DNA from: an uncultured Devosia sp. | GTDB taxonomy: Bacteria > Pseudomonadota > Alphaproteobacteria > Rhizobiales > Devosiaceae | Reading direction: 5' to 3' | Length of the DNA: 13,600 nucleotides | Assembly: GCA_934553185.1 (NCBI GenBank) | Contig: CAKTFF010000026.1 | Location: forward strand, 1-13,600 | In this document: piece by piece, positions 1-6,887 of the stretch | How positions within the stretch are numbered: position 1 is the first letter of the stretch | Layout: every line of letters starts with the position of its first letter | The notes under the pieces: model-generated | What the model was told of the DNA's origin: nothing | The model's input: only the letters and a program-made list of their open reading frames with translations | Database searches by the model: none | Made by a program: the position numbers and the translations under genes

Positions 1-845
1 TCGAGATAGACGCCGCTGAATGAGCCGACTGAGGCCCGACCAAATCGGGCTGGGATGATGTCGAGCGTTTCGAGCTGTTGATGACCGGTGATCTGGCCGT
101 GGTCGGACATGACCACGATGTTTTCGGGTCCATTATCGGCTTTCCACCACGCCAGAATACGGCCAAAGTTGTCGTCGGCCATGCGCTGGGCCGCTTCGGT
201 TTCGGCGCCAAGCACACCAAACTGATGTGAGCTGGTATCGGGCTCGTTTATCCAGAAGATGGTGAAGTTGGGCTGGTAGCGGGGAAAGACCACCTCCATC
301 AGCGCAGTGGTCGCGTAGGTGACGCGATCGCTGTTTGGGGCGCCGGCCGGCGGTATGTCACCGAGTTGAGCCACAACGGCGTCGTGAACCTCGGGGGTCG
401 AGACCGGCGTGCCGTGCACGGAAAAGACCGGCTGGCCGAGGGCATGGGCGCTCGAGTTCATCATGCGCGAAGCGCCCTTGGTGGCGGTGCTGACCACGGC
501 CATGGTCCGGCCAGCGGCAGCGAGGCGCTCGCCCATGGTCTGCCGATCCAGCAATTGCCCGACGGCGGCGGCCAGTTCGAGGTCTTCCCATTCAGATGTA
601 CGGAACAGCCCATCTGGGCGGACGGTGTGGATGAACTGGTTGGCGACCACACCGTGGGCCCCAGGAGCAGAGCCGGTCATGGTGGAGGTGACGGCCACAC
701 GGGTCTCACTGGGGAAGATCGACCGGGAATGAAGGAAAATGCTTCCTTCCGCCATGAAGCGGAACAGGTTGGGCATGAGCTCAGCAGTGACGCGGTCGCG
801 GCGCAAGCCGTCAAAGCACACCAGAAGGGTCGAGCCCTTGTTCAT
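1..845 (-). CDS. Type I phosphodiesterase / nucleotide pyrophosphatase (alkaline phosphatase superfamily), 3' end cut off by the window
   Basis: The 281 visible residues match the type I phosphodiesterase/nucleotide pyrophosphatase family, metal-dependent hydrolases of phosphodiester or phosphomonoester bonds. Visible motifs are FDGLRRD (Asp12, metal ligand), FPSETRV with Thr48 at the usual nucleophile position, TGSAPGAHGVVAN (58-69), NEPDTSSHQFG with Asp203 and His207, and MSDHGQ with Asp248 and His249 as metal ligands. The last metal-binding His expected near the C-terminus lies outside the window. There is no signal peptide or membrane segment, so it should act in the cytoplasm. The ATG overlaps the upstream GDPD stop as ATGA, with GGAG eight bases upstream, which fixes the start and implies translational coupling. 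As last visible gene of a transport operon it probably works on the imported substrate or on the GDPD product. Substrate and mono- versus diesterase activity cannot be told. Confidence 0.88.
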   Translation of the reverse strand, partial: MNKGSTLLVCFDGLRRDRVTAELMPNLFRFMAEGSIFLHSRSIFPSETRVAVTSTMTGSAPGAHGVVANQFIHTVRPDGLFRTSEWEDLELAAAVGQLLDRQTMGERLAAAGRTMAVVSTATKGASRMMNSSAHALGQPVFSVHGTPVSTPEVHDAVVAQLGDIPPAGAPNSDRVTYATTALMEVVFPRYQPNFTIFWINEPDTSSHQFGVLGAETEAAQRMADDNFGRILAWWKADNGPENIVVMSDHGQITGHQQLETLDIIPARFGRASVGSFSGVYL

Positions 846-1564
846 GGTGCGCGCTCCAGCGTGGACGTCGCAAGGGACACATCGTCCACAAGCACGCCAT
901 CCGCGTCGGTTGCCTGCAGGCGTCGGAGGTTTTCTGCGGTAGTTTCCCCCCCATGGAACGGGGTTCCGGCGCCGCCGCTGGTGATCCACACCTCGGCACC
1001 GAGGCGCTGCAGGCTGGCAACGCGCTCAGCGGAAGCGTCGCGCTCCCAGAAGCGGATGAGCCGGGCGCCAGCAGCCAGGAAAGCTTCGGCTAAGTCTGCA
1101 GATGGAATGAAGCCCAGAATGCTGGTTTCCCCGCGTGCGGCAAAGAACTGCACGGCATCAAGCGTATGGCAGCCGGCAATGACCAAGGAGCGCTGCGGCG
1201 CGGGGACTATATCCAGAATAGCATGCCAGATGGCTTCAAGCGCGGGGATTGTTTCATCCTTGATGTCGAGCAGGATGGCGCGTCCGCTGGCAGCATGCTG
1301 CAGGACCTCTTGCAAAGCGACGATGCGACCACCAGCGTCGTTGCGCAGGGTCAGCAGCTCGTCGAGGCTGAGGTCTTCGGGACGCTCCGGACGATTGAAG
1401 AGACGGCTAAGATCGCGATCATGCGCGCAGATGCAGTAGCCATCGAGGGATAGCCGGACATCGGCCTCGATGGCAAAAGCGCCATGGGCGTAGGCGGCAT
1501 CCCAACCCTGCGGGGTATTTTCGGGGAAGCGGGCGCTGTAGCCGCGATGAGCAATGATCTTCAT
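842..1564 (-). CDS. Glycerophosphodiester phosphodiesterase family protein (GDPD)
   Basis: This 240-residue protein is a single GDPD-family TIM-barrel domain, which normally hydrolyses glycerophosphodiesters to an alcohol and glycerol 3-phosphate. Visible signatures are HRG at 6-8 with PENT at 14-17, the metal-binding Glu33-x-Asp35 pair, and His48-Asp49, the conserved HD after the second strand. The segment around 98-102 reads LLDIK, so Asp100 stands where many members have Glu (EIK/ELK), a mild deviation. Length is normal for the short bacterial UgpQ-type enzymes. With no signal peptide it is cytoplasmic, unlike periplasmic GlpQ, so it must act on substrate that has been imported. It starts 14 nt after the upstream ATPase gene; the ATG has no clear Shine-Dalgarno. 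Linkage to a family 5 ABC importer resembles agrocinopine phosphodiesterase AccF of Agrobacterium, but identity with that enzyme is inference. Confidence 0.92.
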   Translation of the reverse strand: MKIIAHRGYSARFPENTPQGWDAAYAHGAFAIEADVRLSLDGYCICAHDRDLSRLFNRPERPEDLSLDELLTLRNDAGGRIVALQEVLQHAASGRAILLDIKDETIPALEAIWHAILDIVPAPQRSLVIAGCHTLDAVQFFAARGETSILGFIPSADLAEAFLAAGARLIRFWERDASAERVASLQRLGAEVWITSGGAGTPFHGGETTAENLRRLQATDADGVLVDDVSLATSTLERAP

Positions 1565-1578
1565 GTTTGGACCGGGAG

Positions 1579-2439
1579 TTAAGGATGGGCGGAGACGGCG
1601 CTGCCGTGAGCAAAGGCTTGCATATCGCGCTGACGGCGCTGGCGCGGCGTATCGGCCGGAATAGCGGCGAGCAGACGCTTTGTGTAGGCGTGTTGCGGAT
1701 TGTCGAAGAGCGTGCCGCTGTCGCCGACTTCGAGCAGCTTGCCCGCATGCATAACGCCCACGCGATGGCTGATGTGGCGCACGACGGATAGGTCGTGGGA
1801 GATGAACATCAGGGACAGGTTGAGCTTTTCGCGCAAGTCGAGCAGCATGTTGATGATTTGCGCCTGAACCGAGACATCAAGGGCACTGACCGCTTCGTCG
1901 CAGACCACAAGACGCGGATTGAGCACCAGCGCTCGGGCAATAACGGCGCGTTGCAATTGCCCACCCGAGAGTTGATGGGGCAGACGCTTGCCCATCGAGC
2001 CCAAGCCGACCGTGACCAGCATGTTCTGGGCGCGATCATCAGCTTCGGATGGTGCGAGTTTCTCGTGCGTGGTCAGGGCTTCGCGTACCTGGGCATGGAT
2101 GGACCAACGTGGATCGACGACGGCCGCAGGGTTTTGGAATACGACCTGCACATGGCGGCGCTGCTGACGCCATCGGGGCGTGCCAACCGTGGCATGGTAT
2201 TCACCCCAAAACCGTACGCTCCCACTGGTGGGCGCCTCGATGCCGGCGATCATGCGCCCGAGGGTCGACTTGCCGCTGCCGCTTTCCCCGACAATGCCAA
2301 GCGTTTCCCCCTCGGCAATGGTGAGGCTGACGCGGTCGACGGCGCGGAACGCATCTATCTTGCCCCAGAAAGGGCGGCCTGCGGAATAGCTCTGAACAAG
2401 GTCCTTAGCGACAAGGCCTTCCTTTTTGCTCGGGTTCAT
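1579..2439 (-). CDS. Oligopeptide-type ABC transporter ATPase, OppF/DppF-like (system B)
   Basis: This is an ABC ATPase of 286 residues and one half of the nucleotide-binding pair of a family 5 importer. Walker A GESGSGKST is at 51-59, the Q-loop at Gln102, signature LSGGQ at 157-161, Walker B LVVCDE ending in Asp181-Glu182, and the switch His215. All catalytic elements are intact. It stops soon after LLAAIPADTP, so it lacks the Cys-containing C-terminal oligopeptide-transporter extension (GCxFxxRCP) that the other three ATPases here carry. The usual length is about 320-330 residues. Its ATG overlaps the stop of the upstream OppD-like gene by 4 nt (ATGA), so the two should be made in equal amounts and pair as a heterodimer. 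The partner permeases are not next to it. Confidence 0.94.
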   Translation of the reverse strand: MNPSKKEGLVAKDLVQSYSAGRPFWGKIDAFRAVDRVSLTIAEGETLGIVGESGSGKSTLGRMIAGIEAPTSGSVRFWGEYHATVGTPRWRQQRRHVQVVFQNPAAVVDPRWSIHAQVREALTTHEKLAPSEADDRAQNMLVTVGLGSMGKRLPHQLSGGQLQRAVIARALVLNPRLVVCDEAVSALDVSVQAQIINMLLDLREKLNLSLMFISHDLSVVRHISHRVGVMHAGKLLEVGDSGTLFDNPQHAYTKRLLAAIPADTPRQRRQRDMQAFAHGSAVSAHP

Positions 2440-3467
2440 CGCGCATTCTCACCGTTGATGCCAGAAAAGTGGCAGGCCGCGGACCGCTGGCCCAGTTGGA
2501 GCAGTTGCGGATCCTTGACGCATACATCGCATGCCCTGGGACAGCGCGGCGCGAAGTTGCACCCCACTGGCCGCGCCGAAGGTGACGGCACCGTGCCTGT
2601 GATGGCGTCGAGCGGCGTGCCGGGCTTGCGGCCAAAGCCGATGCGGCTCGCCATGAGGGCGCGGGTATAGGGATGACGCGGATCGGCAAAGAGGTCGTCG
2701 ACCGGCGCAGATTCAACAACGCGGCCTGAATACATGACGGCGACATGATCGGCGACTTCGGCCACGACGCCAAGGTCGTGGGTGACCAGAACGATCCCCA
2801 GGCCAAGCTCGACCTGAAGGTCGCGCATGAGGCGCAGGATCTGCGCCTGAATGGTGAGATCGAGCGCGGTGGTCGGCTCGTCAGCGATCAGGAGGCGCGG
2901 CTTGCAGGCCAGGGCCATGGCGATCATGACGCGCTGGCACATGCCGCCCGACAGCTGGTGCGGAAACTGGTTCTTGTTGCGCCTCACATCGGGAATGCCG
3001 ACCTGATCGAGCAGTTCAACCACACGCAGGTCAACGGCCGCACCGCGCAGCCCGGTATGTTCCACAATGGCTTCGGCAATCTGGGCGCCCACGCGCTGCA
3101 CCGGATTGAGCGAAACCATGGGGTTCTGGAAGATCATGGCCACGTCACGGCCGCGCAACTGGTTGAGCAGGCGCTCGGGGGCACCGACGGTTTCGGCGCC
3201 GAACAGCCTGATCGAGCCGGCGACGGCAAGGTTGTCCTCCAGCAGGCCGAGCACGGACATGCAGGTGAGGCTTTTGCCACAGCCGCTTTCGCCCACAAGA
3301 CAAAGCGTTTCGCCCGGCAGAAGCGAAAGGTTCACATCTTCCACCAGCGCATCGGCGCCGGCATGGATGCTGAGACGAGACACTTCGAGGATAGGATTGA
3401 CCGTCGTGGGAATAGCTGGGGAGGCAGCAAGCCTGCTGCCTCCCCATGCGTTGGACAGCGTGTTCAT
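2436..3467 (-). CDS. Oligopeptide-type ABC transporter ATPase, OppD/DppD-like (system B)
   Basis: This 343-residue ABC ATPase has Walker A GESGCGKS (59-66), Q-loop Gln114, signature LSGGM (172-176), Walker B RLLIADE with Asp196-Glu197, switch His230, and the C-terminal oligopeptide-transporter region with Cys303, 309, 313, 316 and 332. The domain proper starts near residue 26 (ILEVSRL). The first 25 residues do not look like the family and are encoded through a strong stem-loop at 3417-3446. The ATG shares one base with the stop of the solute-binding protein gene (TGATG), and no good Shine-Dalgarno precedes it, so translation is probably by reinitiation. No ATG, GTG or TTG lies between this start and the domain (first is a GTG at codon 29), so I kept the long start with some doubt. 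Classical operons place two permease genes between the binding protein and this ATPase; here they are absent. Confidence 0.93.
   Translation of the reverse strand: MNTLSNAWGGSRLAASPAIPTTVNPILEVSRLSIHAGADALVEDVNLSLLPGETLCLVGESGCGKSLTCMSVLGLLEDNLAVAGSIRLFGAETVGAPERLLNQLRGRDVAMIFQNPMVSLNPVQRVGAQIAEAIVEHTGLRGAAVDLRVVELLDQVGIPDVRRNKNQFPHQLSGGMCQRVMIAMALACKPRLLIADEPTTALDLTIQAQILRLMRDLQVELGLGIVLVTHDLGVVAEVADHVAVMYSGRVVESAPVDDLFADPRHPYTRALMASRIGFGRKPGTPLDAITGTVPSPSARPVGCNFAPRCPRACDVCVKDPQLLQLGQRSAACHFSGINGENAR
3417..3446 (-). other. Perfect 13-bp stem-loop at the binding-protein/ATPase junction
   Basis: On the plus strand TGGGGAGGCAGCA (3417-3429) is followed by a 4-nt loop AGCC and the exact complement TGCTGCCTCCCCA (3434-3446). 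On the transcribed strand there is no T-run afterwards (GCTATTCCC follows), so it is not a classical Rho-independent terminator. It lies about 20 nt after the stop of the solute-binding protein gene and inside codons 8-17 of the ATPase. Stem-loops in this position commonly protect the 3' end of the abundant binding-protein mRNA and lower expression of downstream genes. That role is inferred. Confidence 0.8.
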
Positions 3468-5044
3468 CAGTTGTTGAAGCTGAGGTTATAAGGACGCAGG
3501 TCCATGTAGTAGAAGGTATAGGGCTGCCAGCCGATATCCTTGCGCACGCCATAGGTTTCGAGCGGCTGGTAGAGAATGGTGCCGGGTGCGTCCTTTTCCC
3601 AAATTTCCAGCATTTCCCAGGCGGCCGGCTGACGGGTTTCGAGGTCCACGCTGCTCTCAATGATGCTGCCAAGCTCGTTGAAGCGCTCAAGATTTTCGGT
3701 GCCGGCCCAATTGCCGGCGCCACGCTGCGGGCCACCAAAGGGACCCCAGAGGTTCCACAACCCACCGACCGGATCGGGATAGCGAGTGGAGTTGGACCAG
3801 GAGCGAACCTGCAGCGCGGCCATGTCGAGACCGGTCATGCTCTCGACCACATTGAGTTCGGCATTGATGCCGACAGCCTTCCACATCTCAACAATGGCCT
3901 GTGCGGCCGGAAGGGCGTTAAGGTAGTAGTTTGGCTGGGTGGTGTAGGTGATCAGGCCGCCGTCATAGCCAGCTTCGGTCAGCAGTTCCTTAGCGCGTTC
4001 GGGATTGTATTGGAGGCCCTTGTGGTCGGGATTATACATATCGCCGAACTCCGGATATTGGTGGCCATTGGGCACCACGGCCCGGCCACCCCAGAGGGCT
4101 TCGTTGAGAAGCTGGCGGTCAATTGCAAGGTTCATGGCCTGGCGGATGCGAGCATCCTTGATCACTGGGTCCTGGGTGCCATAGGCCAGCACATGGGAGT
4201 TCGCGAGGACAACTGAGCGTGTCTCAATGTCTTCATAGCCGTTGATCTGGGCGATCTGGTCGGGCGCGACATTGGTGATGATGTCGAACTCACCCGAAAC
4301 AAGACCAGCCACCCTGGTGGAGGGCTCGGGGATTTCGCGGAAGGTCACCGAAGCGGCCGTGGGCGTACCGCCGAAATAATCATCGAAGGCCACTAGACGG
4401 ATGGATTCGTCGGCTTTGTATTCGCCGAGCATGAAGGGGCCGGTGCCGACCGGGAACAGGGGCAGGCCGCCGTCGGTTGCCGCCTTGGCTTCCCAGTCAG
4501 CCTTGTTGACGATCCACGAGGCCCAGGAGGACAGGCGGTGCTCAAGCAGCGGATCGGTCGCCTTGGTGATGAAGTGAACGGTATGATCGTCAATGGCCTT
4601 TACTTCGGCAAGAACCGAGAAATAGGCGGGACCTTCAGGCAGAAGGGCATTTTCACCGCTGAGGCGCTCGGGCGAGAAGGTGAAGACGACGTCTTCGGCT
4701 GTCAGCGGAGCCCCATTGTGGAAGGTGACGTCGTCGCGCAGTTTGACCTCAAGGGTCAGGTCATCGATGCGGGTCCATTCGGCGGCAAGCCCGGGAATGA
4801 GCGTCGCACCGCCACCGCCCTCAGCCGAGAGGAAGTCGCGGCGGATCAGGGTATCGAAGATGCTGTAATTGACGCGGGTGCCGACATTGGAGAGTTCCTT
4901 GCCGGGCTCAAGCGTGGCTGGAAGATCGGCCACACCCACCACGAGGTCCGGGCGGTCCTGCGCTGCTGTGAAGGTGGGTATGGTGACAAGCAAGAGTGCT
5001 GTTGTCGCGCCCAAGAGCGTCTTGCGGAAACTGGATTTTGCCAT
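3467..5044 (-). CDS. Family 5 extracellular solute-binding protein, Sec-exported (system B)
   Basis: This 525-residue periplasmic binding protein of the oligopeptide/dipeptide/nickel (SBP_bac_5) family captures the solute for an ABC importer. A Sec-type signal peptide is clear: Lys/Arg-rich start (MAKSSFRK), hydrophobic core at about 9-24, and a likely signal peptidase I site at TAA-QD near 28. It has no lipobox Cys, so it is soluble in the periplasm. Family landmarks are the segment at 106-120 (VTFHNGAPLTAEDVV), the PVGTGPFMLGEY segment, and the C-terminal DIGWQPYTFYYMDLRPYNLS region. Family 5 proteins bind peptides but also nickel, sugars and opine phosphodiesters, so peptide specificity should not be assumed. 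It is the first gene after a 176-nt gap with a Pho-box-like element. The ATG is preceded only by a weak GGGG. Its stop overlaps the next start (TGATG). Confidence 0.95.
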   Translation of the reverse strand: MAKSSFRKTLLGATTALLLVTIPTFTAAQDRPDLVVGVADLPATLEPGKELSNVGTRVNYSIFDTLIRRDFLSAEGGGGATLIPGLAAEWTRIDDLTLEVKLRDDVTFHNGAPLTAEDVVFTFSPERLSGENALLPEGPAYFSVLAEVKAIDDHTVHFITKATDPLLEHRLSSWASWIVNKADWEAKAATDGGLPLFPVGTGPFMLGEYKADESIRLVAFDDYFGGTPTAASVTFREIPEPSTRVAGLVSGEFDIITNVAPDQIAQINGYEDIETRSVVLANSHVLAYGTQDPVIKDARIRQAMNLAIDRQLLNEALWGGRAVVPNGHQYPEFGDMYNPDHKGLQYNPERAKELLTEAGYDGGLITYTTQPNYYLNALPAAQAIVEMWKAVGINAELNVVESMTGLDMAALQVRSWSNSTRYPDPVGGLWNLWGPFGGPQRGAGNWAGTENLERFNELGSIIESSVDLETRQPAAWEMLEIWEKDAPGTILYQPLETYGVRKDIGWQPYTFYYMDLRPYNLSFNN

Positions 5045-5075
5045 TGAGCGGCCCCGGTTGCAGTTGAATGCCTGC

Positions 5076-5081
5076 TAGCTA
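5076..5081 (-). promoter_or_regulatory. Candidate -10 hexamer for the system B operon
   Basis: The transcribed strand reads TAGCTA here, starting 10 nt after the last Pho-box heptamer. That is the spacing I recall between the Pho box and the -10 of E. coli phoA. The hexamer itself is a poor match to TATAAT, as is common in activator-dependent promoters. It would place the transcription start near 5069 and leave a leader of about 25 nt before the ATG at 5044. Confidence 0.35.
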
Positions 5082-5091
5082 GGGCAACCGT

Positions 5092-5120
5092 CTGACAGCC
5101 GGACGACAGCGATGTGTCAG
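5092..5120 (-). promoter_or_regulatory. Three-unit Pho-box-like element (putative PhoB site)
   Basis: Read on the transcribed strand, three heptamers recur with an exact 11-bp period: CTGACAC (5120-5114), CTGTCGT (5109-5103) and CTGTCAG (5098-5092), separated by 4-nt spacers ATCG and CCGG. Each matches the Pho-box repeat CTGTCAY at 6 of 7 positions, and the period equals that of PhoB half-sites. The element ends 47 nt upstream of the start codon of the system B binding protein, a suitable place for activation. The operon downstream encodes two phosphodiesterases, which supports PhoB control by phosphate starvation. Binding is inferred from sequence only. Confidence 0.6.
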
Positions 5121-5220
5121 TTGGGCAACAATCCCGTATGCATGGTGTGACATTACGTGTCGCACATGGCCGGTAGTGACAATCCGCAGACGCAGTGGCG
5201 CTTACTGTCGGTGTAGTATG

Positions 5221-6885
5221 TCAACGACTACCAATTGCGTCCGCGCTGCCGGTCCGGCGGAAGTCGGCGCTCGCACGAAGGCGGTCACCGTCGCGCCAGC
5301 ACATCTGGAACGAGCCTTGGTTCCAGTCCCACTTCGGCATGGGTCCGAGGAGAATGCCCATTGCGGTCAGGTGGGTGACCGTTTCAGCCGCAAGGCGGCT
5401 TTCAATATGCAGCGTGTAATCGTCCTCGAGCGGCAGCATGCGCGGCGCGTCCGAAGCGGCTTGTGGAGGCATGCCAAAATCTAGGATGTGGACCAGCATC
5501 TGCGCAACGGTAGCATAGACATTGCCGGGCGTGCCGAGCGCGAGCCACGGCCTTCCGTCCTGAAGCACGAGCGTATTGCCCAGGATGTTGCGCATGCGAG
5601 CGCCGGGAACGCGGAAGTTGGAGAAATGGGCATTCATGGATGTCTGCTCATGCGAGCCCATCATGAAGACGCCATTTACTGCCATGCCCGGAATGCCGCC
5701 TGACTGGATGGTGTTCATCATCTGGATCCAGTTGCCAGCGCTATCCACGATGGAGATTTCACAAGAGCCGACCGGTGGCTTGCGGCTGGCGCTGTTCCAG
5801 CCGCTGGCTGCAAGTGCGGCGCGGCCCCGGGTCAGGCGGACGTGTTCGGTGAGGTCTACATGAGGCCTGCTGGCGGCAATCAGCCGCGCCTGTTGGGCGT
5901 GGTAGCCGGGATCCATCAAAACCGCTGCGGCATCTCCGGCGATCAAGGGATCATGCATGAAGCCGCAGGCCTGTTCGGCAAGGCGCAGCGCATGAGCCAT
6001 GGTAAAGACGTAGTCGGCCCCAAACGGCTTCATCGAAGAGATGCCGGCATGGTCGAGAATGCCCAGGACCATGGCGCAGAATGCGCCTTGCCGCTCGGGA
6101 GGGGCAAGGCCGACGATCTCGTGGCCACGATGGGTGAAGCGCAGCGGCGTTTGCCAGCGTGGTGGATTGGCGGATAGGTGGTCAAGGCGCACAGGCCAGC
6201 CCAGTTCATTACCAGCGGCGACAAAGGCCTGCGCCCAGCCACCGGTAGTGAAGTATTGCGGGCCCTCGTCGGACAGGCGCTGCATGGTCTGCGCTAAATC
6301 TGGATTGCGCATGACCTTGCCGACCGGCGTTAGGTAGCCATCCGGCATGAAGACGGCGCGGGCGGCCTCAAAATAGGTGCAAAAGGGCGCAGCGAAGACA
6401 TTGACGCCATATTCAAAGGACGAAACGGCGTGACCGCGCTCAGCCCAGGCGACGGCAGGCGCGCAGAGTTCTGCCCAGCTCAAGCTGCCATAGCGCTCAT
6501 GGAGCGCCGCAAGTCCGGGCATGAAGCCGGGGATAGCGGCCTGCGGCCCAGGAGCGCCTTCGCGTGCCCAGCCGCCCACCCCGTTGATCGGGCGAAAAGG
6601 CGGGAGGTCAGGTGCCAGCGTTCCCAGCGCATTGAGCTGCACTGCCTCGCCTTTGCCCCCGTCCCAATAAAGGCACGAGACCATGCCGGCATGGCTTGTA
6701 AGATGCGGCTCAACAACCGCCTGCACCAGAGCCGCAGCGATAGCGGCGTCGGCCGCGTTGCCACCGGCGGCAAGGATGCCGATGGCGGTTTCGGTGACGA
6801 TGGGATTACCCGTGCTGGCGACCGCCTGCCCCTCAGCCAGCGCTTTGGGACCCTGGTCGGCGATATAGCTCCCGAGCTCTCGCAT
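5221..6885 (-). CDS. Divergent gamma-glutamyltransferase family protein (Ntn-hydrolase)
   Basis: This 554-residue protein has the overall gamma-glutamyltransferase (GGT) fold pattern: N-terminal GGNAADAAIAAALVQAVVEP (41-60), the IPGFMPG region (118-124) with YGSLSWAELCAPAVAWAERG (132-151), a small-subunit start near 374, and NTLVLQDGRPWLALGTPGN (437-455). GGTs self-cleave before a Thr that becomes the nucleophile. Aligning SIVDSAGN with the usual TTHYSVVDKDGN puts Ser374 (in GSCE) at that position. The SSM donor-binding motif is replaced by RNIL around 432-435, and GSPGG by GTPGN. It may therefore cleave another amide or be catalytically altered. No signal peptide is present, so it is cytoplasmic, unlike periplasmic Ggt. 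It starts 2 nt after the OppC-like stop and ends system A. Cleavage would give pieces of about 373 and 181 residues, normal for the family. Confidence 0.88.
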   Translation of the reverse strand: MRELGSYIADQGPKALAEGQAVASTGNPIVTETAIGILAAGGNAADAAIAAALVQAVVEPHLTSHAGMVSCLYWDGGKGEAVQLNALGTLAPDLPPFRPINGVGGWAREGAPGPQAAIPGFMPGLAALHERYGSLSWAELCAPAVAWAERGHAVSSFEYGVNVFAAPFCTYFEAARAVFMPDGYLTPVGKVMRNPDLAQTMQRLSDEGPQYFTTGGWAQAFVAAGNELGWPVRLDHLSANPPRWQTPLRFTHRGHEIVGLAPPERQGAFCAMVLGILDHAGISSMKPFGADYVFTMAHALRLAEQACGFMHDPLIAGDAAAVLMDPGYHAQQARLIAASRPHVDLTEHVRLTRGRAALAASGWNSASRKPPVGSCEISIVDSAGNWIQMMNTIQSGGIPGMAVNGVFMMGSHEQTSMNAHFSNFRVPGARMRNILGNTLVLQDGRPWLALGTPGNVYATVAQMLVHILDFGMPPQAASDAPRMLPLEDDYTLHIESRLAAETVTHLTAMGILLGPMPKWDWNQGSFQMCWRDGDRLRASADFRRTGSADAIGSR

Positions 6886-6887
6886 GC

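Noticed and set aside
366..3491. Long open frames on the plus strand, for example 366-1439, 1795-2670 and 2745-3491
   Set aside because: They lie entirely opposite genes with intact motifs and show no recognisable domains. Their low-complexity Arg/Ala/His-rich translations are typical of antisense frames in GC-rich DNA.
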